From positions 310,001 through 374,000 of the forward strand of contig NZ_JASKUT010000002.1 in NCBI RefSeq assembly GCF_030167925.1: a DNA stretch of 64,000 bases. The letters run 5' to 3'. Made by a program: the position numbers and the translations under genes. Shown here in pieces: positions 50,096 through 59,722 of the stretch (position 1 is the first letter of the stretch; each line of letters begins with the position of its first letter). The notes beneath the pieces were generated by a model. That model did not search any database. It was not told the DNA's origin and worked only from the letters and a program-made list of their open reading frames with translations. Origin of the DNA: Paenibacillus silviterrae. GTDB lineage: Bacteria > Bacillota > Bacilli > Paenibacillales > NBRC-103111.

Positions 50096-51601
50096 ATGAA
50101 CAAAGAATATATACTGGCGATTGATCAGAGTACATCGGGTACCAAGGCACTTATCTTCGATCGCTACGGAAACATTGTAGCGCGCTGCTCGGCACAGCAT
50201 CAACAGTTGTATCCCGAGCCCGGTTGGGTAGAGCATGACCCTTTGGAAATTTACAACAATGTAAAGCAAACGGCTTTTAAGGTGCTGCAGCAGGCCGGTA
50301 TTCAACCTGCAGAGCTTGCAGCACTGACCCTAACAAATCAGCGTGAGACGGCTGTCATGTGGGATCGTACAACGGGACTACCTGTTTATCCTGCGATCGT
50401 TTGGCAATGTCAGCGTACCGCTGATCAATGCAATTCATATAAAATAGCCGAATTAGAGGATGAGGTACGCTCGAAAACGGGATTGATGTTAGATCCGTAT
50501 TTCTCTGCAACCAAATGGGGCTGGATTCTAAACAATGTGGCAGGTGCAAAGGAGAAACTTGACGAAGGGAAGCTGATGGCCGGTACAATCGATAGCTGGC
50601 TCATATGGAAGCTTACTTCGGGAAAGGTTCATGCTACGGATTATACAAACGCCAGCCGTACCTCATTATTCAATATCCATACGCTTTGTTGGGATGAAGT
50701 GCTTTGTGATCTATTTGGAGTTCCATCCGAGCTTTTGCCCAATGTGAAATATTCCGACGATGAATACGGTTATACGGAAGACACAAGTCTATTTGGAGAC
50801 ATACGTGTTCCGATCACAGGCATTATCGGTGATTCGCAAGCAGCTTTATACGGCAATCAATGCTTTCAACCGGGTATGGCGAAAGCCACCTATGGAACAG
50901 GCACCTCACTACTGATGAACGTTGGGGAAAAGCCTAATGCTCCCGGAAATGGGCTCGTTACCGCTGTCGCTTGGGGTATCGGCGGCAAAGTTACGTATGC
51001 GATGGAGGCTGTGGTTCGTTCCTCGGGTGACAGCCTGAAATGGGTTCGTGACAATCTGGGTTTATTCGGTACATTCGCAGAGATGGAACAGCTGCTTATG
51101 CAAACTCCAACGAATGAAGGGGTATATCTCGTGCCTGCTTTTGTCGGGCTCGGAGCGCCCTACTGGGATGCGTATGCGAGAGCTTCTATCATCGGGATGA
51201 ACAGGGGTACGGGGAAGGCGCACATTATTCGTGCCGCATTAGAGAGCATTGCCTATCAAGTAAGCGATGCGGTTCAGTTAATAGAGAAGGAAACCGGGAT
51301 CATTCTAAAAGAGCTCCGGGCGGATGGCGGAGCCTCCGACAATACGACCTTGATGCAGTTTCAGGCAGATATGTTGAATTGTCCGGTTCTCAAATCGGAG
51401 GTAAGCGAGCTTTCGGCGATGGGAGCTTATTATTTGGGCGGGCTTGCCGTAGGGTTTTGGTCTTCTGCAGATGAAATTCATTCGCTGAGTAAAGAGTATA
51501 AGAGATATGTTCCACAAATGGCGATGGAAGATTGCAATCGCTTTCGTGAAGGTTGGTTGCGGGCGGTCAGCTCTGTATTAACCACAAAATTATCACAGTA
51601 A
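50096..51601 (+). CDS. FGGY family carbohydrate kinase (glycerol-kinase-like)
   Basis: 501 residues. Motifs: IDQSTSGTKALIFDRYG (phosphate 1), NQRETAVMWDRTTGLPVYPAIVWQCQRT, DPYFSATKWGWILNNV, VTDYTNASRT, GDSQAALYGNQCF, TYGTGTSLLMNVGEKP, APYWDAYARASIIGMNRGT and DGGASDN. The text follows glycerol kinase closely, but the operon of isomerase and split transketolase means the substrate is more likely a ketose. I therefore do not call it glpK. ATG 50096 is 10 bases from the transketolase stop. Confidence 0.9.
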   Translation: MNKEYILAIDQSTSGTKALIFDRYGNIVARCSAQHQQLYPEPGWVEHDPLEIYNNVKQTAFKVLQQAGIQPAELAALTLTNQRETAVMWDRTTGLPVYPAIVWQCQRTADQCNSYKIAELEDEVRSKTGLMLDPYFSATKWGWILNNVAGAKEKLDEGKLMAGTIDSWLIWKLTSGKVHATDYTNASRTSLFNIHTLCWDEVLCDLFGVPSELLPNVKYSDDEYGYTEDTSLFGDIRVPITGIIGDSQAALYGNQCFQPGMAKATYGTGTSLLMNVGEKPNAPGNGLVTAVAWGIGGKVTYAMEAVVRSSGDSLKWVRDNLGLFGTFAEMEQLLMQTPTNEGVYLVPAFVGLGAPYWDAYARASIIGMNRGTGKAHIIRAALESIAYQVSDAVQLIEKETGIILKELRADGGASDNTTLMQFQADMLNCPVLKSEVSELSAMGAYYLGGLAVGFWSSADEIHSLSKEYKRYVPQMAMEDCNRFREGWLRAVSSVLTTKLSQ

Positions 51602-51622
51602 TTATTTACGGAGGGTCATTCA

Positions 51623-51966
51623 ATGAAAAGCGGCATCCGTTCTTTTAGCAGCCGGTTGCAGTAAAAGTGAGAAGGCTCCTGCAGCAAGCACAGAAAACGG
51701 GAATCAGCCTTTGAAAATCAGCATGATGGTTTCCCTCCACGAAGTTTGCTATTAACGATCCTACGGCACCGTTACATTCGGCAACCTATACGGAAAGAAG
51801 GCCTCGACTGCAGGAAATCATCAAAGATGCAACCTATAAGTATATTCTTGGCGGCATGGATGAGAATGGTTTCCAGGCTGAAATTAAGAAATGGCAGGAA
51901 CAAGGCGGAGCAAAGATTATCGAAGAGTATAATGCTTCATTAACGCAAAGCAATACGAAAAAATAA
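51623..51966 (+). pseudogene. Decayed extracellular solute-binding lipoprotein
   Basis: A GGAGG site and ATG (51623) are followed by MKSGIRSFSSRLQ and stop; in another frame the expected lipobox region reads LLAAGCSKSEKAPAAST then LKISMMVSLHEV. After that almost all of the protein is gone, and the C-terminal end RPRLQEIIKDATYKYILGGMDENGFQAEIKKWQEQGGAKIIEEYNAS survives to the stop at 51966. This is the usual C-terminus of Lpl/Ytc-type sugar-binding lipoproteins. Together with the broken permease at 46233 it shows that the island has lost its own importer. Confidence 0.8.
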
Positions 51967-52086
51967 GCTTTCTACTATAACAGCGGATGCGATTCACGAA
52001 TCGTTGTCCGCTTTTCGCGTAATATATGTACAGTGCTTAAAGTAACAGTTATCATTCATATATAATCAACCGGAGGAGGAATCAGT

Positions 52087-55000
52087 TTGAATAACCGTGT
52101 AAGAATTACAAAACTAAGGGTTGAAAATAGGTGTAATCCAATCGGCATTGATGCAGAAGCTCCACGCTTTAGTTGGATCATGGAAGCTGATGAACGCGGG
52201 CAAAAGCAGACGGCTTATCAGATTCTAGTAGCCTCTGAATTGTCAGGGGATTCGGCAGATGTGTGGAACAGCGGAAAAGTCTTGTCTAACGAATCGGTTG
52301 CGATCGTTTATACCGGAGAATCCCTGCAACCTTCGACCCGTTATTACTGGACTGTCATGGTATGGAATAAGGATGGTCAAGTCTTCATAGCTGAGGAGCA
52401 GGCCTATTTTGAAACCGGAGTGAGAAGCACAGACGGTATTACTGGTTGGAGTGGAGCCAAGTGGATCACGATGAATGGCAAAACACCGAAAAGTCCTGGG
52501 GCTCCGATGTTTAGAAAAGAAACGAAACTGAGAGGGAAAGTCAAACATGCCAGACTTTATATATCGGCGCTGGGTGTATACGATGCCTATCTTAATGGGC
52601 AAAAGCTTGGGATCGTCATGGATGATGGCCGCCGCGTTTACGAACACATGCCTCCCGGATGGACGAATTTTGATCAGAACAATACATACATGACCTACGA
52701 TGTTACATCCTATATGAAGGACGACGTAGCCGTGCTCGGGGCCATACTAGGGAATGGCTGGTGGAATGGCCGCATTTCCAAGGCACCGGGATCTGAGAAA
52801 CAAACCGTGTATTACAACGATGAAAAAAACGAATTGGCGCTGTTTTGTAAGTTATTGATTACCTATGAAGATGGGTCCACCCAAGCTATCGTGACGGATA
52901 CGGACTCCGGCTGGAAGGCAGCCGATACAGGCCCGGTAAGAGAAGATGATATTTATGATGGCGAAACGTATGATGCCACGATGGAAATCGAGGGCTGGGC
53001 AGAATCAGGATTTAATGATGCACAGTGGCAGGAGGTAAAGGAACATCGTTACAGAATAGACTTTCCGCATGCAAGCGTAACCGCTTACCATGGGGAAACG
53101 GCACAGATTGTAGATGCGCTGGATCAAGTCCCACAGGCGATCACCACCTACACTGATATTATCGCCGAAGAAGAAACCGCCAATGGGCGGGGGAAAATTA
53201 AAGTTGATCCCGCACGCACCTTTACCGACGCGGAGGTCGCTAGGCATCATGTGATAGCAATTTTCTCAGATGATACGGTCATTTATGACTTGGGACAAAA
53301 CATGGTCGGTGTACCACGTGTAACCGTTGAGGGCCCGAACGGAACGCAAGTAAGGATTCGTTATGCGGAGATGTTGAATGATGAGAGCAAAGGGGCAGAC
53401 GGTCCTGTAGGCTCGATATATGTGGCAAATCTGCGAAAAGCGGATGTAACTGATTATTATACGTTAAAGGGAGCTTCGAACGGAGAAACGTATCAACCTG
53501 CCTTCACCTATCACGGGTTTCGATATGTAGAGATCACCGTTGCCGCGGGTGAGTCCGTGACGATTCACGGCCTAACGGGTAAAGTGGTCAGATCTGCGAT
53601 TCCTGAGACTGGAAGTATAGAAACTTCACACCGTGATGTCAATCAGCTCTTTAGCAACATTATGTGGGGACACCGCGGCAATTATTTGTGGATTCCCACG
53701 GATTGCCCTCAGCGAAATGAACGTGTGGGCTGGTCGGGTGATACGCAGCTTTTTGCTAACACCGCTTTATATAATATGGAAGCAGCTCTTTTCCTCGAGA
53801 ATTGGATGGATATGTTCGTACAATGTCAAGAAACGTACGGAAACGGTGCGTTCACATCGACAGCTCCGAGCGGAAGGTATGCGAATTTCAGAGGGTTTGT
53901 CGGCAATGGCGGCTGGGCTGATGCAGGCATCGTCGTGCCATGGACGGTTTGGCAGATGACAGGCGATACGTTCATTATAGAAAAAAACTACGCAGCCATG
54001 AACCGATTCATGGATTGGATCTATGATCAGACCGGCGAGACATACCGAGGTACGGGAAGCATTGGGGACTGGTTGAATTTTCAAGGGACAGACCGGCAGC
54101 TCATGAGCGATGTTTATTATGTTTACGATGCCATGTTGATGGTGAGCATGGCTGGAGCTATCGGGAAAACGGCTGAAGTGCAGAAATATGAAGCACTACA
54201 CGAAAAAATTAGACAAACGTTTATCAAAAATTACATTCATGTAGATGAAGATGGAGCTTTGACAGTCTTGTCTTCAGGTGGTTATAAGGCTTTGGAATAT
54301 GATGATAACCCGGATCAAGTCGGTGTTGAGAACATCAAGATGGAAGATAACAGCCAAGCTTCGCTCTTATGGTGCTTAAAGCTGGGACTTTATGAGAATG
54401 AGGACCAGCGACAGCAAATGATTCATTTATTGACTGAAAATATCAAAAACAGCGAGGCTTATAAAACGGCTCATCCGGAAAGCTCACGAGTAAATTATGC
54501 CGAAAATACGTTGTCTGTCGGATTCCTGGGCGTCAATGTCATCGCCCCGGTTTTGTCGGATGTAGGTCAATCGGAGCTGGCCTATAAGCTGCTGCTGCAA
54601 GATGCGATGCCATCCTGGTTATATTCGGTCAAAAATGGGGCAACAACGGTTTGGGAACGCTGGAATTCCTATTCGGTGGAAGATGGATTCGGCGATGTGC
54701 GCATGAATTCCTTTAATCACTATGCTTATGGCGCAATTGCCGAATGGATGTATAAGTATATGGCGGGGATTGCCAATGACCCGGCGCAACCTGGGTTCAA
54801 ACATATCATATTGAGACCCGAAATAGACATAAATGAACAGATCACTTGGGTAAAAGGATCGTATGACTCTGTTCGCGGAACGATTCGAAGTGAATGGGAA
54901 GTGAAAGGCAACAATTTGTCTTACGCCGTTACGATCCCAGCAAATACGACGGCCACACTTTATCTGCCGTCAAATCATCAACAAAATGTGAGTGAGGGCG

Positions 55001-55113
55001 GAAAACCGGTTCAAGAGGCGGAAGGAATTCATTTTATCGCTTATAAGAACGGTAAAGCTATCTATGAGCTTGGCGCCGGAAGTTATACGTTCGAATCTGT
55101 TCTTAAACCCTAA
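52087..55113 (+). CDS. Alpha-L-rhamnosidase, GH78 family
   Basis: 1008 residues, no signal peptide, so it acts on imported oligosaccharides. N-terminal beta domain (RITKLRVENRCNPIGIDAEAPRFSWIM; STRYYWTVMVWNKDG) and jelly-roll (ARLYISALGVYDAYLNGQKLG, DQNNTYMTYDVT), then the (alpha/alpha)6 barrel with NYLWIPTDCPQRNERVGWSGDTQLFANTALYN, where the Glu in RNERVGW fits the catalytic acid, and GATTVWERWNSYSVEDG before the C-terminal beta domain. TTG 52087 has GGAGGAGGAATCAG upstream. Releases L-rhamnose from plant glycosides. Confidence 0.93.
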   Translation: MNNRVRITKLRVENRCNPIGIDAEAPRFSWIMEADERGQKQTAYQILVASELSGDSADVWNSGKVLSNESVAIVYTGESLQPSTRYYWTVMVWNKDGQVFIAEEQAYFETGVRSTDGITGWSGAKWITMNGKTPKSPGAPMFRKETKLRGKVKHARLYISALGVYDAYLNGQKLGIVMDDGRRVYEHMPPGWTNFDQNNTYMTYDVTSYMKDDVAVLGAILGNGWWNGRISKAPGSEKQTVYYNDEKNELALFCKLLITYEDGSTQAIVTDTDSGWKAADTGPVREDDIYDGETYDATMEIEGWAESGFNDAQWQEVKEHRYRIDFPHASVTAYHGETAQIVDALDQVPQAITTYTDIIAEEETANGRGKIKVDPARTFTDAEVARHHVIAIFSDDTVIYDLGQNMVGVPRVTVEGPNGTQVRIRYAEMLNDESKGADGPVGSIYVANLRKADVTDYYTLKGASNGETYQPAFTYHGFRYVEITVAAGESVTIHGLTGKVVRSAIPETGSIETSHRDVNQLFSNIMWGHRGNYLWIPTDCPQRNERVGWSGDTQLFANTALYNMEAALFLENWMDMFVQCQETYGNGAFTSTAPSGRYANFRGFVGNGGWADAGIVVPWTVWQMTGDTFIIEKNYAAMNRFMDWIYDQTGETYRGTGSIGDWLNFQGTDRQLMSDVYYVYDAMLMVSMAGAIGKTAEVQKYEALHEKIRQTFIKNYIHVDEDGALTVLSSGGYKALEYDDNPDQVGVENIKMEDNSQASLLWCLKLGLYENEDQRQQMIHLLTENIKNSEAYKTAHPESSRVNYAENTLSVGFLGVNVIAPVLSDVGQSELAYKLLLQDAMPSWLYSVKNGATTVWERWNSYSVEDGFGDVRMNSFNHYAYGAIAEWMYKYMAGIANDPAQPGFKHIILRPEIDINEQITWVKGSYDSVRGTIRSEWEVKGNNLSYAVTIPANTTATLYLPSNHQQNVSEGGKPVQEAEGIHFIAYKNGKAIYELGAGSYTFESVLKP

Positions 55114-55277
55114 ATATCGATTATAAAGACTTCTTGCCTTTCATGTTGAAGAAACGCCAATGGAGCTTTGAATGTATTCACGACTTATGGGTAACAAGTC
55201 AGAAAATCGGACAATTTCAGCAGCATGTTTGTGTTATCATGATGGAAGTAGTCTGATTTCTCAGGGAGGAGAACAGG

Positions 55278-57620
55278 ATGCTTCCTCAAACATTACGGGT
55301 CTTCAAGCATAAAAGTGTTTTCATTAAAATGCTGCTCCTCTTTAACATCTTTGTCGTTATGATGATTCTGGCTTTCGGGTACATCTCGTACACCAAATCA
55401 GCTTCTCTGCTGATTTCGGAAGTGGTGGAATCCAACAATCAATATTTAGAGCTGGCCCGCAGCAACATTGATAACACATTGGTTTCATTGGATACGTTGT
55501 CCTTTCAAGTCACCCTCCAGGACGATATATGGCGCTCGCTCTATTTGTCGGAACAGACTTGGGACCTGGATCAGCTGCTCTTCGTAAATATTATCCAATA
55601 CCTCAAAAGCGTTAAGCTCTCCAACCCGATGATTTCGGATCTATGGCTGCAGTATTACCGTTACCCCGTCGTGATAAATCACCAGTCGAAATATAATCAA
55701 GAACATTATTACAATCAGATTTACGTAACGAAACCCGTCCAGCAATGGCAGGAAAGGCCGAAATATCACAGCATATCGTATTTGGGTCCCATGAAATTGT
55801 CGGCAGCGGGCGACGGCCCGGAAGTGCTCACTTTCGCGCGTACCGTACCTTTCAGCGATATATCACCTACCGGTATGCTCTATATAAATCTCGATACCGA
55901 GAATCTCTCGCGAACACTGCAAAATGGAAGCGATCCGTACCCTGCTTTTATGTATGCGATTGACCGGGATGGAAGGCTGTTGTTTAGCAGCGGAGTAGAA
56001 AATGAGCAGGATCAAATTCTCCTATCGACGAGCGGAACGATTACGCAAAAGGTAATGAATTTATCGGCTAAAAACGGGCACCTTGAGGAGAACGTGTCCG
56101 GAAGCGATTATCAAATCGTCTTTACCTCATCCCGTGTGAACGACTGGACTTACATCAGTGTTGTACCTACTGCGTTTATCAAGGCAAAGGCAAATCAATT
56201 CCGGGAATTTACTTGGCTTGCGGCAAGCTTGTGCCTGATCGGTGGGCTCATCATATCTTATTTCTTGATTAATAGGATGTATCGTCCGATTAATAAAATT
56301 GTCAGCTACATTGATATGTTCGGCCGTAAGCAACCGGAGGAAAATAGGCGTTCCGCGGAGGATGAGCTCGGGTTTATCGACCGGATCATCAATTACGCCT
56401 ATTATGAGGTCCATCATTTGAGAGACACCTTTGAGAAAAATGTACCGAAGCTTCAGCAGAATTTCCTTTATGATTTACTGGAGGGCCGTTTATCGGCGGC
56501 GAATGTCAAAGAAACCGCCGAAGAGCTGCAGCTTCCGTTTCATTACGATATGTTTCAGATTATCGTGTTCGAGACCGTTGACTTCTCATTGGATGATGCC
56601 ATAAGCACATTGGGACACGATATGACCGCCTTATTCGACGAATTGGCCATGGGAATAGGAGGGACTGCGATCCGATCGATTCGAAAAAGAAACGATAAGA
56701 TGGTTTCCATCCTTAACTTACATTCCGAACATCCGAATCCGGAAGCGGCTAGCGAATATATCTGTAAAGTACTGGTTTATTTTAAGCATACGTATAGCCG
56801 CACCTTTACCGTGGGGGTTGGCAAGGTGTACGGACGGGCAGAAGAGATTCCGCTTTCTTACGTGGATGCCTTATCCTCGCTGCAGTATAAGGTAGTTAAG
56901 GGCCAAGGCAGCGTCATCTTCGTTGACGAGGTCACGAAGCTGCCGGAAAGCTCCTTTCACTATACCTTCGATATGGAGAAGCAGCTGATCAATGCGATAA
57001 AAACCGGCAATGCCGAGAGCTTGACGAAATTGCTCGACATCATTTGGACCGAGAATCTGGAGAGGACGGTCCCAACGCTGGAAATCATCCATAATCTGTT
57101 TCATGCCTTGGCCGGAACGGCCATTCGTACCATTTATGAGCTCGGAGCGAATTCCGGAGAAATTTTCGGGGAAGCCTTCGATCTTTACCGGGAATTGAAC
57201 CAACAACCGAGTATCGCGGAGAAAAAAGCGTGCATCGAGCGTGCTATGTCCATGATCTCCGATTGGATCACGGCTAAGCAGCAGGGGCAATATGCCAGGC
57301 TGCTGAACCAAATCAAGCTATTCGTAGATTCCCGTTACCGGCAGGATTTGTCCCAGTCGATGCTGAGTGAGCATTTAGGGTTATCCGCATCTTATCTCAG
57401 CAGCATTTTCAAGGAGGTTACCGGCTTGAATTTCGCTGATTATGTGAATTCGCGGCGGATCGAACAGGCCAAGGACTTACTCCGCCAATCGGACGAATCG
57501 ATTGTGGAAATCGCTGAGAAGGTAGGCTTCAGCAATTCCAATACGTTTATTCGTGTGTTCAAACGGCACGAGGGGATCACTCCCGGACAATACCGGCAGC
57601 TCGAACACTCCGTTTCGTAG
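55278..57620 (+). CDS. Membrane-bound AraC-type regulator with extracellular sensor domain
   Basis: 780 residues: transmembrane helix (about 14-40), extracellular Cache-like sensor (about 41-305), second helix (about 308-328), HAMP-like stretch (RMYRPINKIVSYIDMF), a cytoplasmic linker with coiled-coil character (about 380-670), and an AraC helix-turn-helix at the end (LSQSMLSEHLGLSASYLSSIFKEVTGLNFADYVNSRRIEQAKDLLRQSDESIVEIAEKVGFSNSNTFIRVFKRHEGITPGQYRQ). It senses an extracellular ligand and binds DNA directly. It sits immediately upstream of an importer operon, which it probably activates. GGGAGGAGAACAGG precedes ATG 55278. Confidence 0.94.
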   Translation: MLPQTLRVFKHKSVFIKMLLLFNIFVVMMILAFGYISYTKSASLLISEVVESNNQYLELARSNIDNTLVSLDTLSFQVTLQDDIWRSLYLSEQTWDLDQLLFVNIIQYLKSVKLSNPMISDLWLQYYRYPVVINHQSKYNQEHYYNQIYVTKPVQQWQERPKYHSISYLGPMKLSAAGDGPEVLTFARTVPFSDISPTGMLYINLDTENLSRTLQNGSDPYPAFMYAIDRDGRLLFSSGVENEQDQILLSTSGTITQKVMNLSAKNGHLEENVSGSDYQIVFTSSRVNDWTYISVVPTAFIKAKANQFREFTWLAASLCLIGGLIISYFLINRMYRPINKIVSYIDMFGRKQPEENRRSAEDELGFIDRIINYAYYEVHHLRDTFEKNVPKLQQNFLYDLLEGRLSAANVKETAEELQLPFHYDMFQIIVFETVDFSLDDAISTLGHDMTALFDELAMGIGGTAIRSIRKRNDKMVSILNLHSEHPNPEAASEYICKVLVYFKHTYSRTFTVGVGKVYGRAEEIPLSYVDALSSLQYKVVKGQGSVIFVDEVTKLPESSFHYTFDMEKQLINAIKTGNAESLTKLLDIIWTENLERTVPTLEIIHNLFHALAGTAIRTIYELGANSGEIFGEAFDLYRELNQQPSIAEKKACIERAMSMISDWITAKQQGQYARLLNQIKLFVDSRYRQDLSQSMLSEHLGLSASYLSSIFKEVTGLNFADYVNSRRIEQAKDLLRQSDESIVEIAEKVGFSNSNTFIRVFKRHEGITPGQYRQLEHSVS

Positions 57621-57627
57621 CTGACCA

Positions 57628-57657
57628 AGCCCTTCGCAAGGAGGGCTCTTTCTTTTT
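57628..57657 (+). terminator. Intrinsic terminator after the AraC sensor gene
   Basis: AGCCCT (57628-57633) pairs with AGGGCT (57642-57647), then TTTCTTTTT. Confidence 0.85.
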
Positions 57658-57701
57658 GCAAAACACCGTAAAACTTATTGATGTGCCTAAAAATACGACG
57701 A

Positions 57702-57773
57702 TTAGAAATCGTGAAATATCAACACGTTTCTAAGAAATGATCGATTGAAATATTGAGCGTTACCGTTTAGATT
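57702..57773 (+). promoter_or_regulatory. Promoter and inverted repeat of the LplB-type operon
   Basis: TTGAAA (57745-57750), 17 bp, TAGATT (57768-57773). Just upstream TTAGAAA plus CGTG (57702-57713) mirrors CACG plus TTTCTAA (57723-57733), an 11-base inverted repeat with one extra base. Its position about 11-42 bases before the -35 suits an activator site, perhaps for the AraC sensor. Confidence 0.5.
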
Positions 57774-57844
57774 TGAGCTGTGACCTGCATCACTGTTGAG
57801 ATGCTGCCCGTCAACACATTACCAAAGAAAGGGGCACCGGTATT

Positions 57845-58810
57845 ATGGCCAATCATGACACGGCGGCTTTGATGAATCCTATGACAGCTGCTTCAAAACC
57901 TGGAATGAGCTGGAGAAGGACGATGAAACGGTACCTGCCATTTTATCTCCTTTTTCTTCCGCCGATGTTGTATTATCTTATCTTCAGGTACGCACCTGTG
58001 GTAATGGCGCTGACCATTTCATTCATGGATTACAACATCTATAAAGGAATTCTCGCCAGTCCATGGGCCGGCTTCAAACACTTTATGGACTTCTTTAACT
58101 CGGTTTACTTCTGGAGGGTGCTGCGAAATACACTTGTTATCAACTTGTTGAACGTGGTGTTCGTTTTCCCGGCGCCGATTATTTTCGCTCTCATGCTTAA
58201 TGAAGTGCGTAACACAATCATCAGAAGGGCCGTTCAAACGGTCAGCTACCTGCCGCATTTTATATCTACTGTCATCGTAGCGAGTATGGCGGTGACGTTC
58301 CTTTCCCCATCGGTTGGTCTAATAAACAACCTTCTAGAGAAGCTCGGATATGAGCGCACAAGCTTTCTGCTGCAGCCCGAATACTTTTGGGCGATCTATA
58401 CGGGTATGGATTTGTGGAAAACGCTCGGCTGGTCCGCCATCCTGTATTTCGCGGCTTTAACCGGGATCAACACGGAGCTTTACGACGCCGCCAAGGTGGA
58501 CGGGGCCAATCGGTGGAAACAGACTCTGCATATCACGCTGCCCGGCATCGCACCGACAATCATCATTCTGCTTCTGCTGAAGATAGGTGATATGCTCGAG
58601 GTCGGGTATGAGCTTATCGTCCTGCTCTATAATCCGAACACCTATATCACGGCAGACGTAATCGGTACCTATGTATACCGTCGCGGTATTTTGGAAGCCA
58701 ACTTCAGCTTCGCTTCCGCTGTAGGCCTGTTCCAATCGGTTGCGGGCTTGGTACTGATCATCATTGCCAACAGATTGGCCAGAAAATACTCGGAAACAAG
58801 CCTTTGGTAA
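57845..58810 (+). CDS. Sugar ABC permease, LplB-like
   Basis: 321 residues, six transmembrane helices, opening RRTMKRYLPFYLLFLPPMLYYLIFRYAPVVMALTISFMDYN, with coupling motif YDAAKVDGANRWKQTLHITLPGIAPTI and end TYVYRRGILEANFSFASAVGLFQSVAGLVLIIIANRLARKYSE, typical of LplB/YtcP-group permeases. Acts with the next permease and the LplA-like binding protein; no ATPase is encoded here, so a shared MsmK-type ATPase is likely. Confidence 0.94.
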   Translation: MANHDTAALMNPMTAASKPGMSWRRTMKRYLPFYLLFLPPMLYYLIFRYAPVVMALTISFMDYNIYKGILASPWAGFKHFMDFFNSVYFWRVLRNTLVINLLNVVFVFPAPIIFALMLNEVRNTIIRRAVQTVSYLPHFISTVIVASMAVTFLSPSVGLINNLLEKLGYERTSFLLQPEYFWAIYTGMDLWKTLGWSAILYFAALTGINTELYDAAKVDGANRWKQTLHITLPGIAPTIIILLLLKIGDMLEVGYELIVLLYNPNTYITADVIGTYVYRRGILEANFSFASAVGLFQSVAGLVLIIIANRLARKYSETSLW

Positions 58811-58823
58811 AGGGGGAGCAACG

Positions 58824-59702
58824 ATGCCTGTTCTTCGCATGGGACCGGGGAAGCTACTGTTTATCGCGATAAACACATTATTTCTGGGGGCTGTCGTTAC
58901 AGTCACCTTGTACCCGTTCCTCTATATTTTCGCCGCCTCCATAAGCGACCAGCTGTATATTCAGCAGGGACGTATCAGCATTATTCCAATGGGACTTCAT
59001 TTGGATGCCTACCGGCGTGTGCTCGAGTTCCCGATGCTGGGAAGAGCATACCTCAACACCGTAATCTATACGGTCGTAGGCACGGCCATCAGCATGATAT
59101 TGACCGTTTGCGCCGCCTATCCCATCTCGCGAAGAGATTTACCGGGGCGCAAGCTAATGACCGGGTTCATTCTGCTCCCGATGCTGTTCGGAGGGGGCTT
59201 GATACCTACATACCTTGTAGTCAGCGCACTCGGTATGCGCAATACGATCTGGGCTATCGTGATTCCGGCCGCGATTGCTTCCTTCTATGTTTTTATCCAA
59301 CGAACCTTCTTCGAGCAAATTCCGTCGGAGCTGGAGGACGCCGCAAAGATGGACGGCTGCTCGCAGCTGCAGTGTTTGTACCGAATCATCCTTCCGCTGT
59401 CGGTGCCGTCATTGGTAACCATTGGGTTGTTTTACGCAGTCGGCCAATGGAACAGCTTCTTTCCTGCAATGATTTATCTGAATAACGAAGAGATGTTTCC
59501 CGTCCAAATTTTGCTGCGTGATATCGTGATCCAGAATCAGACGGATCAGATGCTGGTCGATGTCTTTGACGACAAGAACCTGGTGAGCGAATCGATCAAA
59601 TATTCGACGTTAGTCATCGCGACTCTGCCTATTCTTGTGGTGTATCCTTTCATTCAAAAATATTTAATCCAAGGCTCTATGATGGGATCGATTAAGGGGT
59701 AA
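58824..59702 (+). CDS. Sugar ABC permease, LplC/YtcP-like
   Basis: About 292 residues, six transmembrane helices, coupling motif EDAAKMDGCSQLQCLYRIILPLSVPSLVTI, and the family-typical end KYSTLVIATLPILVVYPFIQKYLIQGSMMGSIKG. ATG 58824 has AAAGGGGGAGC upstream and comes 13 bp after the first permease. Partner of the LplB-like permease. Confidence 0.94.
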   Translation: MPVLRMGPGKLLFIAINTLFLGAVVTVTLYPFLYIFAASISDQLYIQQGRISIIPMGLHLDAYRRVLEFPMLGRAYLNTVIYTVVGTAISMILTVCAAYPISRRDLPGRKLMTGFILLPMLFGGGLIPTYLVVSALGMRNTIWAIVIPAAIASFYVFIQRTFFEQIPSELEDAAKMDGCSQLQCLYRIILPLSVPSLVTIGLFYAVGQWNSFFPAMIYLNNEEMFPVQILLRDIVIQNQTDQMLVDVFDDKNLVSESIKYSTLVIATLPILVVYPFIQKYLIQGSMMGSIKG

Positions 59703-59722
59703 ACAAAAAGGAGGATTAGTCA

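Noticed and set aside
50096-51601. Naming the FGGY kinase glpK
   Set aside because: Sequence is glycerol-kinase-like, but the operon with an isomerase and a split transketolase and the absence of glpF/glpD make a sugar substrate more likely.
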